The position numbers and the translations under genes are program-made. A stretch of 39,314 bases of DNA, from positions 1 to 39,314 of the forward strand of contig NZ_CALKTC010000017.1 in the NCBI RefSeq assembly GCF_937996225.1, in the 5' to 3' direction. Below the pieces are notes generated by a model. That model did not search any database, was not told the origin of the DNA, and saw only the letters and a program-made list of their open reading frames with translations. This document shows positions 1 through 8,830 of the stretch, in pieces. Within the stretch, counting starts at the first letter, position 1; each line of letters starts with the position of its first letter. This stretch comes from an uncultured Campylobacter sp. GTDB taxonomy: Bacteria > Campylobacterota > Campylobacteria > Campylobacterales > Campylobacteraceae.

Positions 1-1020
1 GGAATTTACGCGCGAAATCAAAATTCTATTATCTTCTAACGGCTCGCGCAGGCTTTCTAAAATTTGCTTGCCGAAGTGCGGCAGCTCGTCGAAAAATAGC
101 TCGCCGCCGTTTGCAAGCGCGACCTCGCCGATCTTTGCGCCGCTACTGCCGCCACCGAAAATCGAGCTGCGCGTGCTGGTGTGGTGCGGCGAGCGGAAGG
201 GGCGCAGTGCGCTGAAATCGACGTCTTTGTTATTTAGCGACTCGTAAGCGCACGAGAGCAGCACTTCTCCTAGGCTCTGCGGCGGCAGAATTCTGGCTAT
301 TCGCTTTGCGCACATGCTTTTGCCACATCCCGGGCTGCCCTCAAAGAGGATGTTGTGCATGCCGCACGCGGCGATCAGGCTTGCGCGCTTGGCGCGCTTT
401 TGTCCTTTGACGTCTTTGAAATCAAGCGAAAAATCGCGGTTGGGAACGTAAGCTTGCCCGTCAATCTCCACGACGTTTTTAAAAAGCGGATGGGTTTCTC
501 GCATGAGCCTGCTTGCGGCGAATTCCTCGTCTAAAAAAAATCTGACCGCGTCGCTTAGGCTATCCACCGCATACACGTCGTAGTTTGGGATCGTGCAGGC
601 CTTTAGAGCGATACTTTGCGGCACTAAAATTTTAGCGCGCTTCACCTTCGTGCTTAAAAAAAGCAGGATCGAAAAGAGGCTCGCCGTGCTCTTTAAACTG
701 CCGTCTAAACCGAGCTCGCCGAAGACGAAGAAATCGCCGTCGATGCGCTCTTTTTGCAGCGCGATTAGAAGCGCGATCGCAAGATCGAAGTGCGAGCCGT
801 TTTTGGGCGTGTCGGAGGGGGAGAGATTTATGATGATTTTGGATGCGGGAAATTTAAAATTTAAGCTCATAAGCGCCGCTTTTACGCGGCTTTCGCTCTC
901 TTTTATCGTAGCTCCCGCAAGGCCAACGATATTAAATCCCGGCAGCCCCCGCACGAATGTCGACTCGACCTCTACGGGGATCAGAGCATCCGTGAAGGCA
1001 GCGCATTTTAGGGATTTCAT
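1..1020 (-). CDS. comM: ComM/YifB-family AAA+ ATPase (Mg-chelatase-like), 3' end outside window
   Basis: The first 340 residues are present; the C-terminus runs off the window start (the family is usually about 500 residues). Residues about 20-45 carry the ChlI-type N-terminal signature GLPGFNIVGLAGATIKESES, followed by the Lon-S5-like fold region with LSPSDTPKNGSHFDL. A Walker A motif GSPGCGKS lies near residue 228 and a Walker B-like GGELFFDELPHF near residue 310. Family knowledge: ComM is a hexameric helicase that promotes branch migration during natural transformation. Its ATG (1018-1020) overlaps the def stop as ATGA, so it is probably translationally coupled as the last visible gene of tig-clpP-def-comM. 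Family assignment is firm; a role in transformation in this organism is inferred. Confidence 0.9.
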   Translation of the reverse strand, partial: MKSLKCAAFTDALIPVEVESTFVRGLPGFNIVGLAGATIKESESRVKAALMSLNFKFPASKIIINLSPSDTPKNGSHFDLAIALLIALQKERIDGDFFVFGELGLDGSLKSTASLFSILLFLSTKVKRAKILVPQSIALKACTIPNYDVYAVDSLSDAVRFFLDEEFAASRLMRETHPLFKNVVEIDGQAYVPNRDFSLDFKDVKGQKRAKRASLIAACGMHNILFEGSPGCGKSMCAKRIARILPPQSLGEVLLSCAYESLNNKDVDFSALRPFRSPHHTSTRSSIFGGGSSGAKIGEVALANGGELFFDELPHFGKQILESLREPLEDNRILISRVNS

Positions 1021-1535
1021 TTCGATTTTTCTTTTAGGCTTTTTTTGAATTCTTTATCAAATTTTTTGCGTTTATTGTATCCGATGCGCTCGATGAAAAG
1101 ATGTCCGTCGAGGTGGTCCATCTCGTGCTGGATACAGACGGCTAGCAGCTCGCTAGCGTCCATTTGCTGGGTATTGCCGGCGCGGTCTTGAAACTGCACC
1201 GTGATAAACTCGGCGCGCGTGACGTCCTCATAAAAACCGGGTACCGACAGGCAGCCCTCCTGGTAAACGACCTCGCCTTCCTTTTTTAAAATTTGCGGAT
1301 TGATGATCTCGATGAGGTCTTTTTTGTCTTGGATTTTTTCCTCATTGGCTAAATTTATGATCAAAGCGCGCACGGGCCTTCCTACCTGGATGGCGGCAAG
1401 GCCTATGCCATTTTTTGCGATCATCGTCTCATACATATCGTCTAAAAGCTCGCCTAGTGCCGCGTCGAATTTCACGACCTCGGTCGATCTTTGGTATAGC
1501 TTTTTATTCGGATAGGTAAGGACGTCCAGGATCAT
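1017..1535 (-). CDS. def: Peptide deformylase
   Basis: This 172-residue protein removes the formyl group from the N-terminal methionine of nascent proteins. All three family motifs are intact: motif I GIGLAAIQVG (43-52), motif II EGCLSVPG (93-100) with metal-ligand Cys95, and motif III QHEMDHLDG with His137, Glu138 and His141. Its length is normal. It begins on the base after the clpP stop codon (TAG at 1536-1538) and ends in a 4-bp overlap with comM. The operon therefore groups three factors acting on nascent or misfolded chains (trigger factor, ClpP, deformylase). No separate promoter is visible, so it is probably transcribed from upstream of tig. Confidence 0.97.
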   Translation of the reverse strand: MILDVLTYPNKKLYQRSTEVVKFDAALGELLDDMYETMIAKNGIGLAAIQVGRPVRALIINLANEEKIQDKKDLIEIINPQILKKEGEVVYQEGCLSVPGFYEDVTRAEFITVQFQDRAGNTQQMDASELLAVCIQHEMDHLDGHLFIERIGYNKRKKFDKEFKKSLKEKSK

Positions 1536-2120
1536 CTATTTAAAGCTCTTTTGAAGTACTTGATCGATCAGCCCGTATTGCACAGCATCCTCGGCGCTCA
1601 TGAAAAAGTCGCGATCGGTGTCCTTTTCGACCTGCGCGAGATCTTTGCCGGAATTTTGCGAAAGGATGCCATTTAAAATTTCTTTCATTCGTAAAATTTC
1701 TTTGGCTTGGATCTCGATGTCGGTAGCTTGGCCTTGCGCGCCGCCGAGTGGCTGGTGGATCATTATGCGCGAGTTTGGAAGCGCATAGCGTTTGCCTTTG
1801 GCTCCGCAGCTTAGCAAAAATGCCCCCATCGACGCCGCTTGACCGATACAGATCGTGCTTACGTCGGGTTTGATGTAATTCATCGTGTCATAAATGCTAA
1901 ATCCGCTTGTAACCACGCCGCCCGGGGAGTTGATGTATAGATAGATATCCTTATCCGGATCCTCCGCCTCCAAAAACAGAAGCTGCGCGACGATCGAGCT
2001 TGCCACTGCGTCGTCGATCTCACCGCTAAGCATTACGATACGGTCTTTTAGCAGCCTCGAGTAGATGTCGTAGCTGCGCTCTCCGCGACTAGTTTGTTCG
2101 ATAACGTAAGGAATCACCAT
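1536..2120 (-). CDS. clpP: ATP-dependent Clp protease proteolytic subunit ClpP
   Basis: This 194-residue serine protease subunit forms the tetradecameric chamber that works with ClpA or ClpX unfoldases. The catalytic triad is visible: Ser97 in GQAASMGA, His122 in MIHQPLGG, and Asp171 in DTDRDF. The substrate-binding segment INSPGG is at 63-68. It is slightly shorter than the E. coli protein because there is essentially no propeptide before IPYVIEQT, as is usual in Campylobacterota. Its ATG directly follows the tig stop codon and its stop directly precedes the def ATG, indicating tight translational coupling. No unfoldase gene is in the window. Confidence 0.97.
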   Translation of the reverse strand: MVIPYVIEQTSRGERSYDIYSRLLKDRIVMLSGEIDDAVASSIVAQLLFLEAEDPDKDIYLYINSPGGVVTSGFSIYDTMNYIKPDVSTICIGQAASMGAFLLSCGAKGKRYALPNSRIMIHQPLGGAQGQATDIEIQAKEILRMKEILNGILSQNSGKDLAQVEKDTDRDFFMSAEDAVQYGLIDQVLQKSFK

Positions 2121-3434
2121 CTATTCGCCCTTCTCTTCTTTTTTGCCCTGTTTGGAGAAAATATCATTGAATAGCTTCTCCTCTATAAGTGCCATTTTAA
2201 CGGCCGGCAGCATGCCGTTGTTGCGGTATCTATTTAGATGCTCCTTCGGATCGGCGCCGTAGGTGTAGGCCTCCATATAGACCGCTTGGACGAGCTCCTG
2301 ATCGCTCACGTCGATCTTACGCTTTTTGGCTAGCTCGTCGATTAGGAATGTAAGTTTTACGCTGTTTTCGGCAGCATTTCTAAATTCTTCGCGCTTTTTA
2401 TCCAGAGCGTCTTTGTTGTTTTTAAATTCCTCGATCTGCTCTTTTGAAAAGCCGCTCCAGGCGTTGTTAAATTGCAAATTAATCTCCTGCTCGACGATCG
2501 CTTTTGGAAGCGCGAAGTTAAATTTCTCGGCGAGCGCGTCTGCAAATTTAGGCTTTAGATCCTCGTTTATCAGCTTTTGAAGCTTATCGTTTTTGATGCG
2601 CTCTTTGATGCGCGCTTCAAATTTCTCCTTGCTCGGCTCTTTCTCGCCCGGAAGTGCTTGCTTTAGCTCCTCCTCGCCGAGCTCTTTGGCAGGTTTTTTA
2701 GCCTGAATTTCGTGAAGCTTGACTTTGAAAATCGCGTCCTTGCCGGCTAAATTTTTTGCGCCGTAATTCTGCGGAAATTTAACCGCTACGTCGCGCTCCT
2801 CGCCCACTCTAAGCCCGATCATTCCGTCCTCAAAGCCGGGGATAAATTGATTTGAGCCGATCTGAAGGACGTAGTCCTGCGCCTTGCCGCCGTCGAATGG
2901 CTTGCCGTCCACGAAGCCTTCGAAGTCGAATTTTGCAAAATCGTCTTTGGCTAGAATTTTTTTGTTGGTTTTAGAAATAGGTGCGATCATCTGCAAAAAT
3001 TCCGCCACTTTCTCGTCGATCTCTTTTTGAGTAACGCGCGGGCTGCTAAATTTAGGAATTAACTCCTCGTACCCCTCGACGTTAACCTCGGGCCTGAAAG
3101 AAATTTCGATCTCGACGTCAATATCGCCGTTTTTTTCATCAAATTTAGAAAAGACCGGCTCGGATAAAATTTCATCTTGTTTTTTCTTTAAAATTTTAAG
3201 AGACTCATCGATCATATCTTTAAGAAGTTCCTGCTTTGCATCGCCCTCAAGCTGCTTGCCGTATCGCTTCAAAACCACCGCGGTAGGCACTTTGCCCTGT
3301 CTAAATCCGTCGATTCTTAGCTGCTTGGAGGCCTTTTTAGCTAGCTCTTCTACTTTGGCTGCGATCTGCTTTGCTTCGATCTTGCTCGCAGCTACCGCAT
3401 TTGCGGCGTCTTTCATTTTTGCTTTTACTTCCAT
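2121..3434 (-). CDS. tig: Trigger factor, ribosome-associated chaperone/PPIase
   Basis: This 437-residue cytoplasmic chaperone binds nascent chains at the ribosomal exit tunnel. The ribosome-docking loop is seen as GFRQGKVP (43-50). An FKBP-type peptidyl-prolyl isomerase domain spans roughly residues 155-245, with DDFAKFDFEGFVDGKPFDGG and the GFEDGMIGLRVGEER segment. The rest is the long helical C-terminal chaperone domain, ending in a Lys/Glu-rich tail. It is the first gene of the minus-strand block tig-clpP-def-comM. The AT-rich gap upstream holds a plausible promoter, and an AAGGA-like Shine-Dalgarno precedes the ATG. Length and architecture are typical. Confidence 0.96.
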   Translation of the reverse strand: MEVKAKMKDAANAVAASKIEAKQIAAKVEELAKKASKQLRIDGFRQGKVPTAVVLKRYGKQLEGDAKQELLKDMIDESLKILKKKQDEILSEPVFSKFDEKNGDIDVEIEISFRPEVNVEGYEELIPKFSSPRVTQKEIDEKVAEFLQMIAPISKTNKKILAKDDFAKFDFEGFVDGKPFDGGKAQDYVLQIGSNQFIPGFEDGMIGLRVGEERDVAVKFPQNYGAKNLAGKDAIFKVKLHEIQAKKPAKELGEEELKQALPGEKEPSKEKFEARIKERIKNDKLQKLINEDLKPKFADALAEKFNFALPKAIVEQEINLQFNNAWSGFSKEQIEEFKNNKDALDKKREEFRNAAENSVKLTFLIDELAKKRKIDVSDQELVQAVYMEAYTYGADPKEHLNRYRNNGMLPAVKMALIEEKLFNDIFSKQGKKEEKGE

Positions 3435-3449
3435 AAAATTCCTTTAGAA

Positions 3450-3510
3450 AATTTAAAAATAGCTCGTAATATATCAAAAAATTTCTTATTTAAAGTATAA
3501 ATTCCTAAAA
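3450..3510 (-). promoter_or_regulatory. Putative promoter of the tig-clpP-def-comM operon
   Basis: Read on the minus strand, this AT-rich stretch holds -10-like hexamers TATACT and, closer to tig, TATATT preceded by a T-run. That matches the Campylobacter sigma-70 pattern of a good -10 with an AT-rich, periodic upstream region and a poor -35. It is the only AT-rich block upstream of tig. The exact start site cannot be fixed by eye. Confidence 0.35.
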
Positions 3511-3544
3511 TTTGCCGAACCTAAGCGGTTCGCAGCTTTTAAAT

Positions 3545-3585
3545 TTTAAAATTTTTAAAAGCCCGCCTTGAAATTTAAAGCGGGC
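3545..3585 (-). terminator. Rho-independent terminator of the TonB receptor gene
   Basis: GCCCGC at 3561-3566 pairs perfectly with GCGGGC at 3580-3585 across a 13-nt AT-rich loop. On the minus strand the stem is followed by CTTTTAAAAATTTT. It starts about 7 bp after the receptor stop codon, the expected place, and separates that gene from the tig operon on the same strand. Confidence 0.7.
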
Positions 3586-3591
3586 TTGAGG

Positions 3592-5742
3592 CTAAAATTT
3601 TACCGATACGTTAAACATAAACTGCCGCGCGTAGCCCATCTGAATAGGTATCACGCTCGTAGTCGTGCCGGTTGAGGATGAGGTGTAGTATTTTTTGTCG
3701 GTCAAATTTTTGACGTTAAACGAAAAATTCGTATCATAGCCCGAAATTTTAGTATCGTAGCTCACGAAGGCGTCATAAACTACGGCATGAGGCAGCTTAA
3801 ACGCCGTTCCTGCGGGCACGTTCGGTAGGTTCGTGCGCATATAATAGGTGTACCACGAGCCGAAGTATCGCGCGCCGCCACCAAGCCTAAGCCCCTTTGC
3901 GCCTAGATGCGCGAAATCGTAGTTGGCAAATAGGCTTGCTTGGTGCTTCGGCGTCGCTTCCAGCGGTTTGCCGATTAGTACCGCAAAAGCGCCGTCGTCC
4001 TCGCGCACCCTCGTTTTGGTGTATGCGTAGCTCGCCGACATGCTAAGCCCCTGCGTCACACGCCCGTTTATATCAAGTTCAAATCCTCGCGAGCGAGCCT
4101 TGCCGATCGTCTCGCTTATATTATTTACCGTCCGCAGGATGTTTCTTTTATCGATATTAAACACCGCCGCGCCCGCAGTGACGCGATCGTTTTGAAATTT
4201 AGTGCCGAACTCCACGGATTTGCCTTCCTCCGGCTTTAGATCGCCGCCTATCGCCTCGCCTATGGACATCTGCGGCGTGAAGCTTTGCGCGTAGTTAGTA
4301 TATACCGACCACTGCGGGCTTAACAGGTACAAAAGCCCGCCCTGATAGGTCGTAGCAGCCTTTTTCTGATCGGTGTTGTTCGGTCCTTGCCAGCTTTGTT
4401 TGGCTACTTGATCGTAAAATTCCCTACGCACGCCCAAAGAAAGTATCAACTCGTCGGTTAAATTTATATTATCTTGGGTGTAAAGACCAATCGTTCTTAG
4501 CTTTTGATATTGTATTTTTGGCTCTCTATCGTTCGTTAAGACGGCGCCCGAAGCGGTCTGTCCGGTAAGCATATTGATGCATCCAGCGGTGCCTTTTAGC
4601 GCGCCCGGGCGGTATCTGTAGTAGTTTTTGTAATCCGTGCCGAAAAGGACATCGTGCTTAAGCGGACCCGTTTCAAATTTGCCGTTTAGCGTGACGCTTG
4701 CTGCGTGCGTGCGGTGTATGAAATTATCGTAGTAGTTATACGATCGCGTCGTGCCGGTAAGGCCTTGGGGAGTGAATGGATTGTTCGGACGGACGTAGCC
4801 GTATTCGTGCTTGCTGCGCGAGAAAGCATAGGCGCCTTTTAATATCCAATCCTCGTTAAATTCCTTCTCAAAGCCGAAATCAACCGTATCGAGCTTGCTT
4901 TGTAGTTTATTTACCGGCTCGTCGAAGCGGACTTTGCCGCTGCCGTAAATTTTACCCGTACTCGGCACCAAAAATGCGCCGCGATCCACCGGATCGGTAG
5001 AGCGGCTATGGGTGTAGCCTAAGTTTATCGAATAATCGTCTCCTTGATACGCAAGCGACGGCGCAAAGAGCGTGTTTTTTATACCGTCGAAATTTCGCCA
5101 ATAATCCTTCGCGTAGTAATCGAATATAAATCTATACGCAAAGCCGCTATCTGCGATTGGTCCTGTAGTATCAAATCCCGCGTCCCAATAGTTGCGGTTG
5201 CCTAGCCCGCCCCAAAGCTCATTTATAAACTCATACTGCGGCTTTTTGGTTACCATGTTTATGACACCACCCGGTTGCTGCGCGCCGTAGAGCATGCTCG
5301 CGGGTCCTTTTAGAACCTCGACGCTTTGAATGGTTTTATTGTAGTTGTGCATCACGGCGCCCGGCACGCCGTTGCGCATAATCGAGCCGTCGCGACCCTC
5401 GCCGAAGCCGCGCTTAATGATCGCATCAAAAATATTTCCCGTCGTATTTGCATAGCTTATGCCGCTTACGTTTTGCAGCGATTCCGCTAAGGTTTCTGGC
5501 TTTTTGTCCTTTAGATGCTGCTGCGTTACGACATTTACGGTTTGCGGAATTTCTAAAATTCTCTTAGTCGTCTTGCCGATCTCACTGCGTACGGCGCGGT
5601 AACCGTCGTCGTTATTCGCCCATTCTACGACCTCGATATCGCCTAGGTTTTCGCCCGAGGCGGAGCTTGCCGCGGCGTTTTGTTCGGCGCAAGCAAAGGA
5701 AAAAAGCGCCAAAGCCGCGCCAAAACTCATCTTAAATTTCAT
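3592..5742 (-). CDS. TonB-dependent siderophore receptor (outer membrane)
   Basis: This 716-residue protein is an outer-membrane active transporter energised by TonB-ExbBD. It starts with a signal peptide (about 1-25, MKFKMSFGAALALFSFACAE). A TonB-box-like DIEVVE near residue 35 is followed by the plug domain: IPQTVNVVTQQHLKDKKPET, then VEVLKGPASMLYGAQQPGG and INMVTKKP. A 22-strand barrel follows, with a terminal NVSVKF ending in Phe. The plug and barrel match the FhuE/FpvA/FoxA type, so a ferric hydroxamate or similar siderophore is the likely ligand; the exact substrate is not readable. Shine-Dalgarno AAGGAG lies 7 nt before the ATG. No tonB, ABC transporter or siderophore synthesis gene adjoins it. 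It lies between tig and folE, which I recall as adjacent in C. jejuni, suggesting lineage-specific insertion. Confidence 0.93.
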   Translation of the reverse strand: MKFKMSFGAALALFSFACAEQNAAASSASGENLGDIEVVEWANNDDGYRAVRSEIGKTTKRILEIPQTVNVVTQQHLKDKKPETLAESLQNVSGISYANTTGNIFDAIIKRGFGEGRDGSIMRNGVPGAVMHNYNKTIQSVEVLKGPASMLYGAQQPGGVINMVTKKPQYEFINELWGGLGNRNYWDAGFDTTGPIADSGFAYRFIFDYYAKDYWRNFDGIKNTLFAPSLAYQGDDYSINLGYTHSRSTDPVDRGAFLVPSTGKIYGSGKVRFDEPVNKLQSKLDTVDFGFEKEFNEDWILKGAYAFSRSKHEYGYVRPNNPFTPQGLTGTTRSYNYYDNFIHRTHAASVTLNGKFETGPLKHDVLFGTDYKNYYRYRPGALKGTAGCINMLTGQTASGAVLTNDREPKIQYQKLRTIGLYTQDNINLTDELILSLGVRREFYDQVAKQSWQGPNNTDQKKAATTYQGGLLYLLSPQWSVYTNYAQSFTPQMSIGEAIGGDLKPEEGKSVEFGTKFQNDRVTAGAAVFNIDKRNILRTVNNISETIGKARSRGFELDINGRVTQGLSMSASYAYTKTRVREDDGAFAVLIGKPLEATPKHQASLFANYDFAHLGAKGLRLGGGARYFGSWYTYYMRTNLPNVPAGTAFKLPHAVVYDAFVSYDTKISGYDTNFSFNVKNLTDKKYYTSSSTGTTTSVIPIQMGYARQFMFNVSVKF

Positions 5743-5803
5743 TACCGAACTCCTTGTAGATAAAGCTTATCGAAACGGCGGATTTTAAACAAAAATTTCT
5801 TAA

Positions 5804-5840
5804 ATTTAAATATATTATCATTAACATAATAAGATTGATA
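5804..5840 (-). promoter_or_regulatory. Candidate Fur box/promoter of the TonB receptor
   Basis: On the minus strand the segment reads TTATGTTAATGATAATATA (complement of about 5811-5829), made of NATWAT-like hexamers including GATAAT, similar to the classic 19-bp Fur box. It lies about 70-90 bp upstream of the receptor ATG, between the divergent receptor and folE genes, and overlaps a possible -10 (GATAAT/TAATAT). Iron regulation of a siderophore receptor is expected; binding here is inferred from sequence likeness only. Confidence 0.45.
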
Positions 5841-5929
5841 AAATTTCGCGCGGAATTTTAAAATTTATCAGCGTTATAAAAGGCGTTTTTGAGTAATATC
5901 GCGCATCGATTTTTAAGGAATTGCTAAAA

Positions 5930-6514
5930 ATGGACGAAAAGAGCCGAGCTAAATTTGAAAACTGCGTGTCGCAGATGCTTGAAATTTTAGGCGAGGATCC
6001 GAAGCGCGACGGGCTTGCGAAGACGCCCGAGCGCGTGGCCAAAGCCTATGAGTTTCTAACTAGCGGCTACGAGCTGGATCCAAAAGAAATTTTAAACGAC
6101 GCGCTGTTTGAGAGCAGCAACAACGAGATGGTTTTGATAAAAGATATAGAATTTTATAGTCTCTGCGAGCACCATCTGCTGCCGATTATAGGGCGCGCGC
6201 ACGTCGCGTATATCCCGAATAAAAAGGTCGTGGGGCTTAGCAAAATTCCGCGTATGGTAAATATTTTCGCGCGCAGGCTGCAGATCCAAGAGCAGCTTAC
6301 CGAGCAGATCGCAAGCGCAATCCAAGAGGTGATCCATCCGCTCGGCGTGGGCGTGGTGCTGCAGGCGCGGCACATGTGCATGGAGATGCGCGGCGTGCAA
6401 AAGATCAACTCAACCACGACTACGTCGGCGCTGCGAGGGCTTTTTATCAGCCGAAACGACACGCGTAAGGAATTTTTCGATCTAATAAATTCTCCGAAAA
6501 CTTTCGGTTTTTAA
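5930..6514 (+). CDS. folE: GTP cyclohydrolase I (FolE, type IA)
   Basis: This 194-residue enzyme converts GTP to 7,8-dihydroneopterin triphosphate, the first step of folate (and queuosine precursor) synthesis. Zinc ligands are Cys79 and His82 in SLCEHHLLP and Cys150 in QARHMCMEMRGV. The signatures VGLSKIPRMVNIFARRLQIQ and EQLTEQIA are present. I chose the ATG at 5930, which has an AAGGA Shine-Dalgarno at 5915-5919. An in-frame TTG at 5921 would lie one base from that site and is less likely. The gene diverges from the TonB receptor and is followed by nifS rather than a flagellar gene. Confidence 0.96.
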   Translation: MDEKSRAKFENCVSQMLEILGEDPKRDGLAKTPERVAKAYEFLTSGYELDPKEILNDALFESSNNEMVLIKDIEFYSLCEHHLLPIIGRAHVAYIPNKKVVGLSKIPRMVNIFARRLQIQEQLTEQIASAIQEVIHPLGVGVVLQARHMCMEMRGVQKINSTTTTSALRGLFISRNDTRKEFFDLINSPKTFGF

Positions 6515-6544
6515 AACGGTAAGCGTTAAAGAAAAATTTAGCAA

Positions 6545-6560
6545 TTATGTTATATTATCG
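6545..6560 (+). promoter_or_regulatory. Putative -10 region of nifS-nifU promoter
   Basis: The AT-rich TTATATTAT at about 6550-6558 sits 65-70 bp upstream of nifS in the short gap after folE. No convincing -35 is seen, as is usual for Campylobacter sigma-70 promoters. Weak evidence. Confidence 0.3.
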
Positions 6561-6625
6561 TGCGAAATTGATAAAAGAGCGAAATTGTCTGATTAAATTT
6601 CAGGCAAATTTTAGAAAGGAATTTT

Positions 6626-7825
6626 ATGCAGCGCGTTTATTTGGATAATAACGCCACTACGATGGTCGATCCCGAAGTTTTTGAGGAGATGAAGCCGTTT
6701 TTTTGCGATAAATATGGCAATCCAAACTCCCTTCACAACTTCGGCAGCGAGACCCACCCCGCGCTAAGAACTGCGATGGATAGGCTCTATGCAGGACTCG
6801 GCGCTGTGGACGCGGACGATATCGTCATCACAAGCTGTGCGACCGAGAGCAACAACTGGGTTTTAAAAGGAATTTACTACGATAAAATTCTAACCGGCGA
6901 GAAGGATAATATCGTCATAAGCTCCGTTGAGCACCCCGCAATCAGCGCAACCTGTGCTTTTTTAGAAAAAATTTGCGGCGTAAAGATCATGCGCCTGGGC
7001 GTCGATAAAGACGGACTAATCGATCTTGACGAGCTTAGCGAAAAGATCAACGATAAAACCGCGCTTGTTAGCGTTATGTGGGCAAATAACGAAACCGGCA
7101 CGATCTTCCCCGTAAAAAAAATCGCACAAATCGCACACGAGCATGGCGCGCTATATCATGCCGACGCGGTGCAAGCAATAGGTAAGATAAAGGTGAACGT
7201 GCGTGATGCGGATGTGGATTTTTTGAGCCTATCCGGGCATAAATTTCACGCTCCAAAGGGCGTCGGCGCACTCTACATAAAAGATAGTAAGCCGCTTACG
7301 AGCCTACTTCACGGCGGCGAGCAGATGGGCGGGCGCCGCAGCGGCACGCTAAACGTCGCGGGCATCGTGGGGCTCGGTAAGGCTTTAGAGCTAGCGAATA
7401 AATTTATGGATTTTGAGCGCACTCAGGTAAGCAGACTTCGCGATAAGCTGGAGGATGCGCTTTTGCAAATTTCAAACGTCAGCGTCGTGGGTGATCGCAG
7501 CATTCGCGTGCCAAACACCATCCTCGCCTCGATCCAAGGCGTCGAAGGAGAGGCGATGCTGTGGGATCTAAATAAAGCGGGCATAGCCGCTTCTACTGGC
7601 TCTGCGTGTGCGAGCGAAGCGCTTGAGAATAACCCAATAATGGAAGCGATCGGCGCAGATAAGGAGCTGGCGCATACGGCGCTAAGACTTTCGCTGTCGC
7701 GCTTTACGACGGAAGCGGAGATCGATTACGCGATCGAGCATATAGGCAAAGCCGTCGCCCGTCTGCGCGGGATTTCAAGCACGTTTGCTTACGCGCCGCA
7801 AGGTTATGAGAAAAATAAAGGATAA
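6626..7825 (+). CDS. nifS: NifS-type cysteine desulfurase (epsilonproteobacterial)
   Basis: This 399-residue PLP enzyme removes sulfur from cysteine to supply NifU for Fe-S cluster assembly. Key features are the N-terminal LDNNATTMVDPEV, the PLP-binding Lys206 in SLSGHKFHAPKG, the cofactor segments ATESNNW and HADAVQA, and the catalytic Cys328 in ASTGSACASE. The ATG has a strong AAAGGA Shine-Dalgarno. The nifU start follows the stop after only 3 bp, so the two are co-transcribed. No isc or suf genes accompany them. As in other Campylobacterota, this NIF-like pair is probably the general housekeeping Fe-S system rather than one for nitrogen fixation. Confidence 0.96.
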   Translation: MQRVYLDNNATTMVDPEVFEEMKPFFCDKYGNPNSLHNFGSETHPALRTAMDRLYAGLGAVDADDIVITSCATESNNWVLKGIYYDKILTGEKDNIVISSVEHPAISATCAFLEKICGVKIMRLGVDKDGLIDLDELSEKINDKTALVSVMWANNETGTIFPVKKIAQIAHEHGALYHADAVQAIGKIKVNVRDADVDFLSLSGHKFHAPKGVGALYIKDSKPLTSLLHGGEQMGGRRSGTLNVAGIVGLGKALELANKFMDFERTQVSRLRDKLEDALLQISNVSVVGDRSIRVPNTILASIQGVEGEAMLWDLNKAGIAASTGSACASEALENNPIMEAIGADKELAHTALRLSLSRFTTEAEIDYAIEHIGKAVARLRGISSTFAYAPQGYEKNKG

Positions 7826-7828
7826 AAA

Positions 7829-8830
7829 ATGGCAAAAAATAGTTTGATAAACGGTTCGATCTGGGAGCAATACTCGCAAAAAGTGCAGGACCGTATGAAT
7901 AATCCTCGCTATATGGGCGAGATCACCGAGGAGGAGGCGAAGGCTAGAGGCGGTAAGCTAGTGGTCGCAGACTTCGGCGCCGAGAGCTGCGGCGATGCGG
8001 TGCGGTTGTATTGGTTGATAGATCCTAAAACCGATAGAATTTTAGACGCTAAATTTAAAAGCTTCGGTTGCGGTACGGCGATTGCGAGTTCGGATACGAT
8101 GGCTGAGCTTTGCATCGGAAAGACCGTCGATCAAGCGGTGAAGATTACAAATTTAGACGTAGAGCACGCGATGCGCGATACTCCAGATGAGCCCGCCGTG
8201 CCACCGCAAAAGATGCACTGCTCGGTCATGGCATACGATGTCATCAAGCAGGCTGCAGCGAATTATAAGGGCGTCGATCCCGCGCATTTCGAGGATGAGA
8301 TCATCGTGTGCGACTGCGCGCGCGTAAGCCTCGGCACGATCAAAGAGGTGATCCGTCTAAACGACCTCCATACTGTCGAGGAGATCACGCAATACACCAA
8401 AGCAGGTGCGTTTTGCAAATCCTGCGTGCGCCCGGGCGGACACGAGGAGAAGGATTACTATCTGGTCGATATTTTAAAGCAAACCAGAGAGGAGATGGAG
8501 CGAGAGAGACTTCAAGCTCAAGCCGAGGCGAGCGCCGCTACTAGCGCGAAAGCGGGAGCCGAGATGAGCTTTGAGCAGTTAAATTTAATCGGTAAATTTA
8601 AGGCTGTCGAAGGGGTGCTTGACGAGGATATCCGCCCGATGCTTCAGATGGACGGCGGCAATCTCGACGTAATCGACATTAGGCCTGCAGACGACGGCAA
8701 AACGGACATCTATATCCGCTACCTAGGTGCTTGTAGCGGCTGCGCTAGCGGTGCGAGCGGTACATTATACGCGATCGAAAATGTTTTGCAAGAAAACCTT
8801 AGCCCAAACATCCGCGTAATGCCGATCTAA
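7829..8830 (+). CDS. nifU: Fe-S cluster assembly scaffold NifU
   Basis: This 333-residue, three-part scaffold receives sulfur from NifS and builds transferable Fe-S clusters. The N-terminal IscU-like domain has the cluster-ligand cysteines Cys54 (ESCGDAV), Cys81 (FGCGTAI) and Cys131 (MHCSVMAY). The central [2Fe-2S] ferredoxin-like (Bfd) domain has Cys161, Cys163, Cys196 and Cys199 (VCDCARVS, FCKSCVRPGG). The C-terminal Nfu domain has the CxxC motif in GACSGCASGASG, preceded by LQMDGGNLDVIDI. A charged Ala-rich linker (about 225-245) separates the last two. Full-length domain order matches canonical NifU, and all expected cysteines are present. Confidence 0.96.
   Translation: MAKNSLINGSIWEQYSQKVQDRMNNPRYMGEITEEEAKARGGKLVVADFGAESCGDAVRLYWLIDPKTDRILDAKFKSFGCGTAIASSDTMAELCIGKTVDQAVKITNLDVEHAMRDTPDEPAVPPQKMHCSVMAYDVIKQAAANYKGVDPAHFEDEIIVCDCARVSLGTIKEVIRLNDLHTVEEITQYTKAGAFCKSCVRPGGHEEKDYYLVDILKQTREEMERERLQAQAEASAATSAKAGAEMSFEQLNLIGKFKAVEGVLDEDIRPMLQMDGGNLDVIDIRPADDGKTDIYIRYLGACSGCASGASGTLYAIENVLQENLSPNIRVMPI

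Noticed and set aside
593..1048. 151-codon plus-strand frame opposite comM and def
   Set aside because: Shadow of comM, whose N-terminal and Walker motifs are clear on the minus strand.
5921..5929. TTG start for folE three codons upstream of the ATG
   Set aside because: It lies one base from the Shine-Dalgarno AAGGA, too close for initiation; the ATG at 5,930 is better placed.
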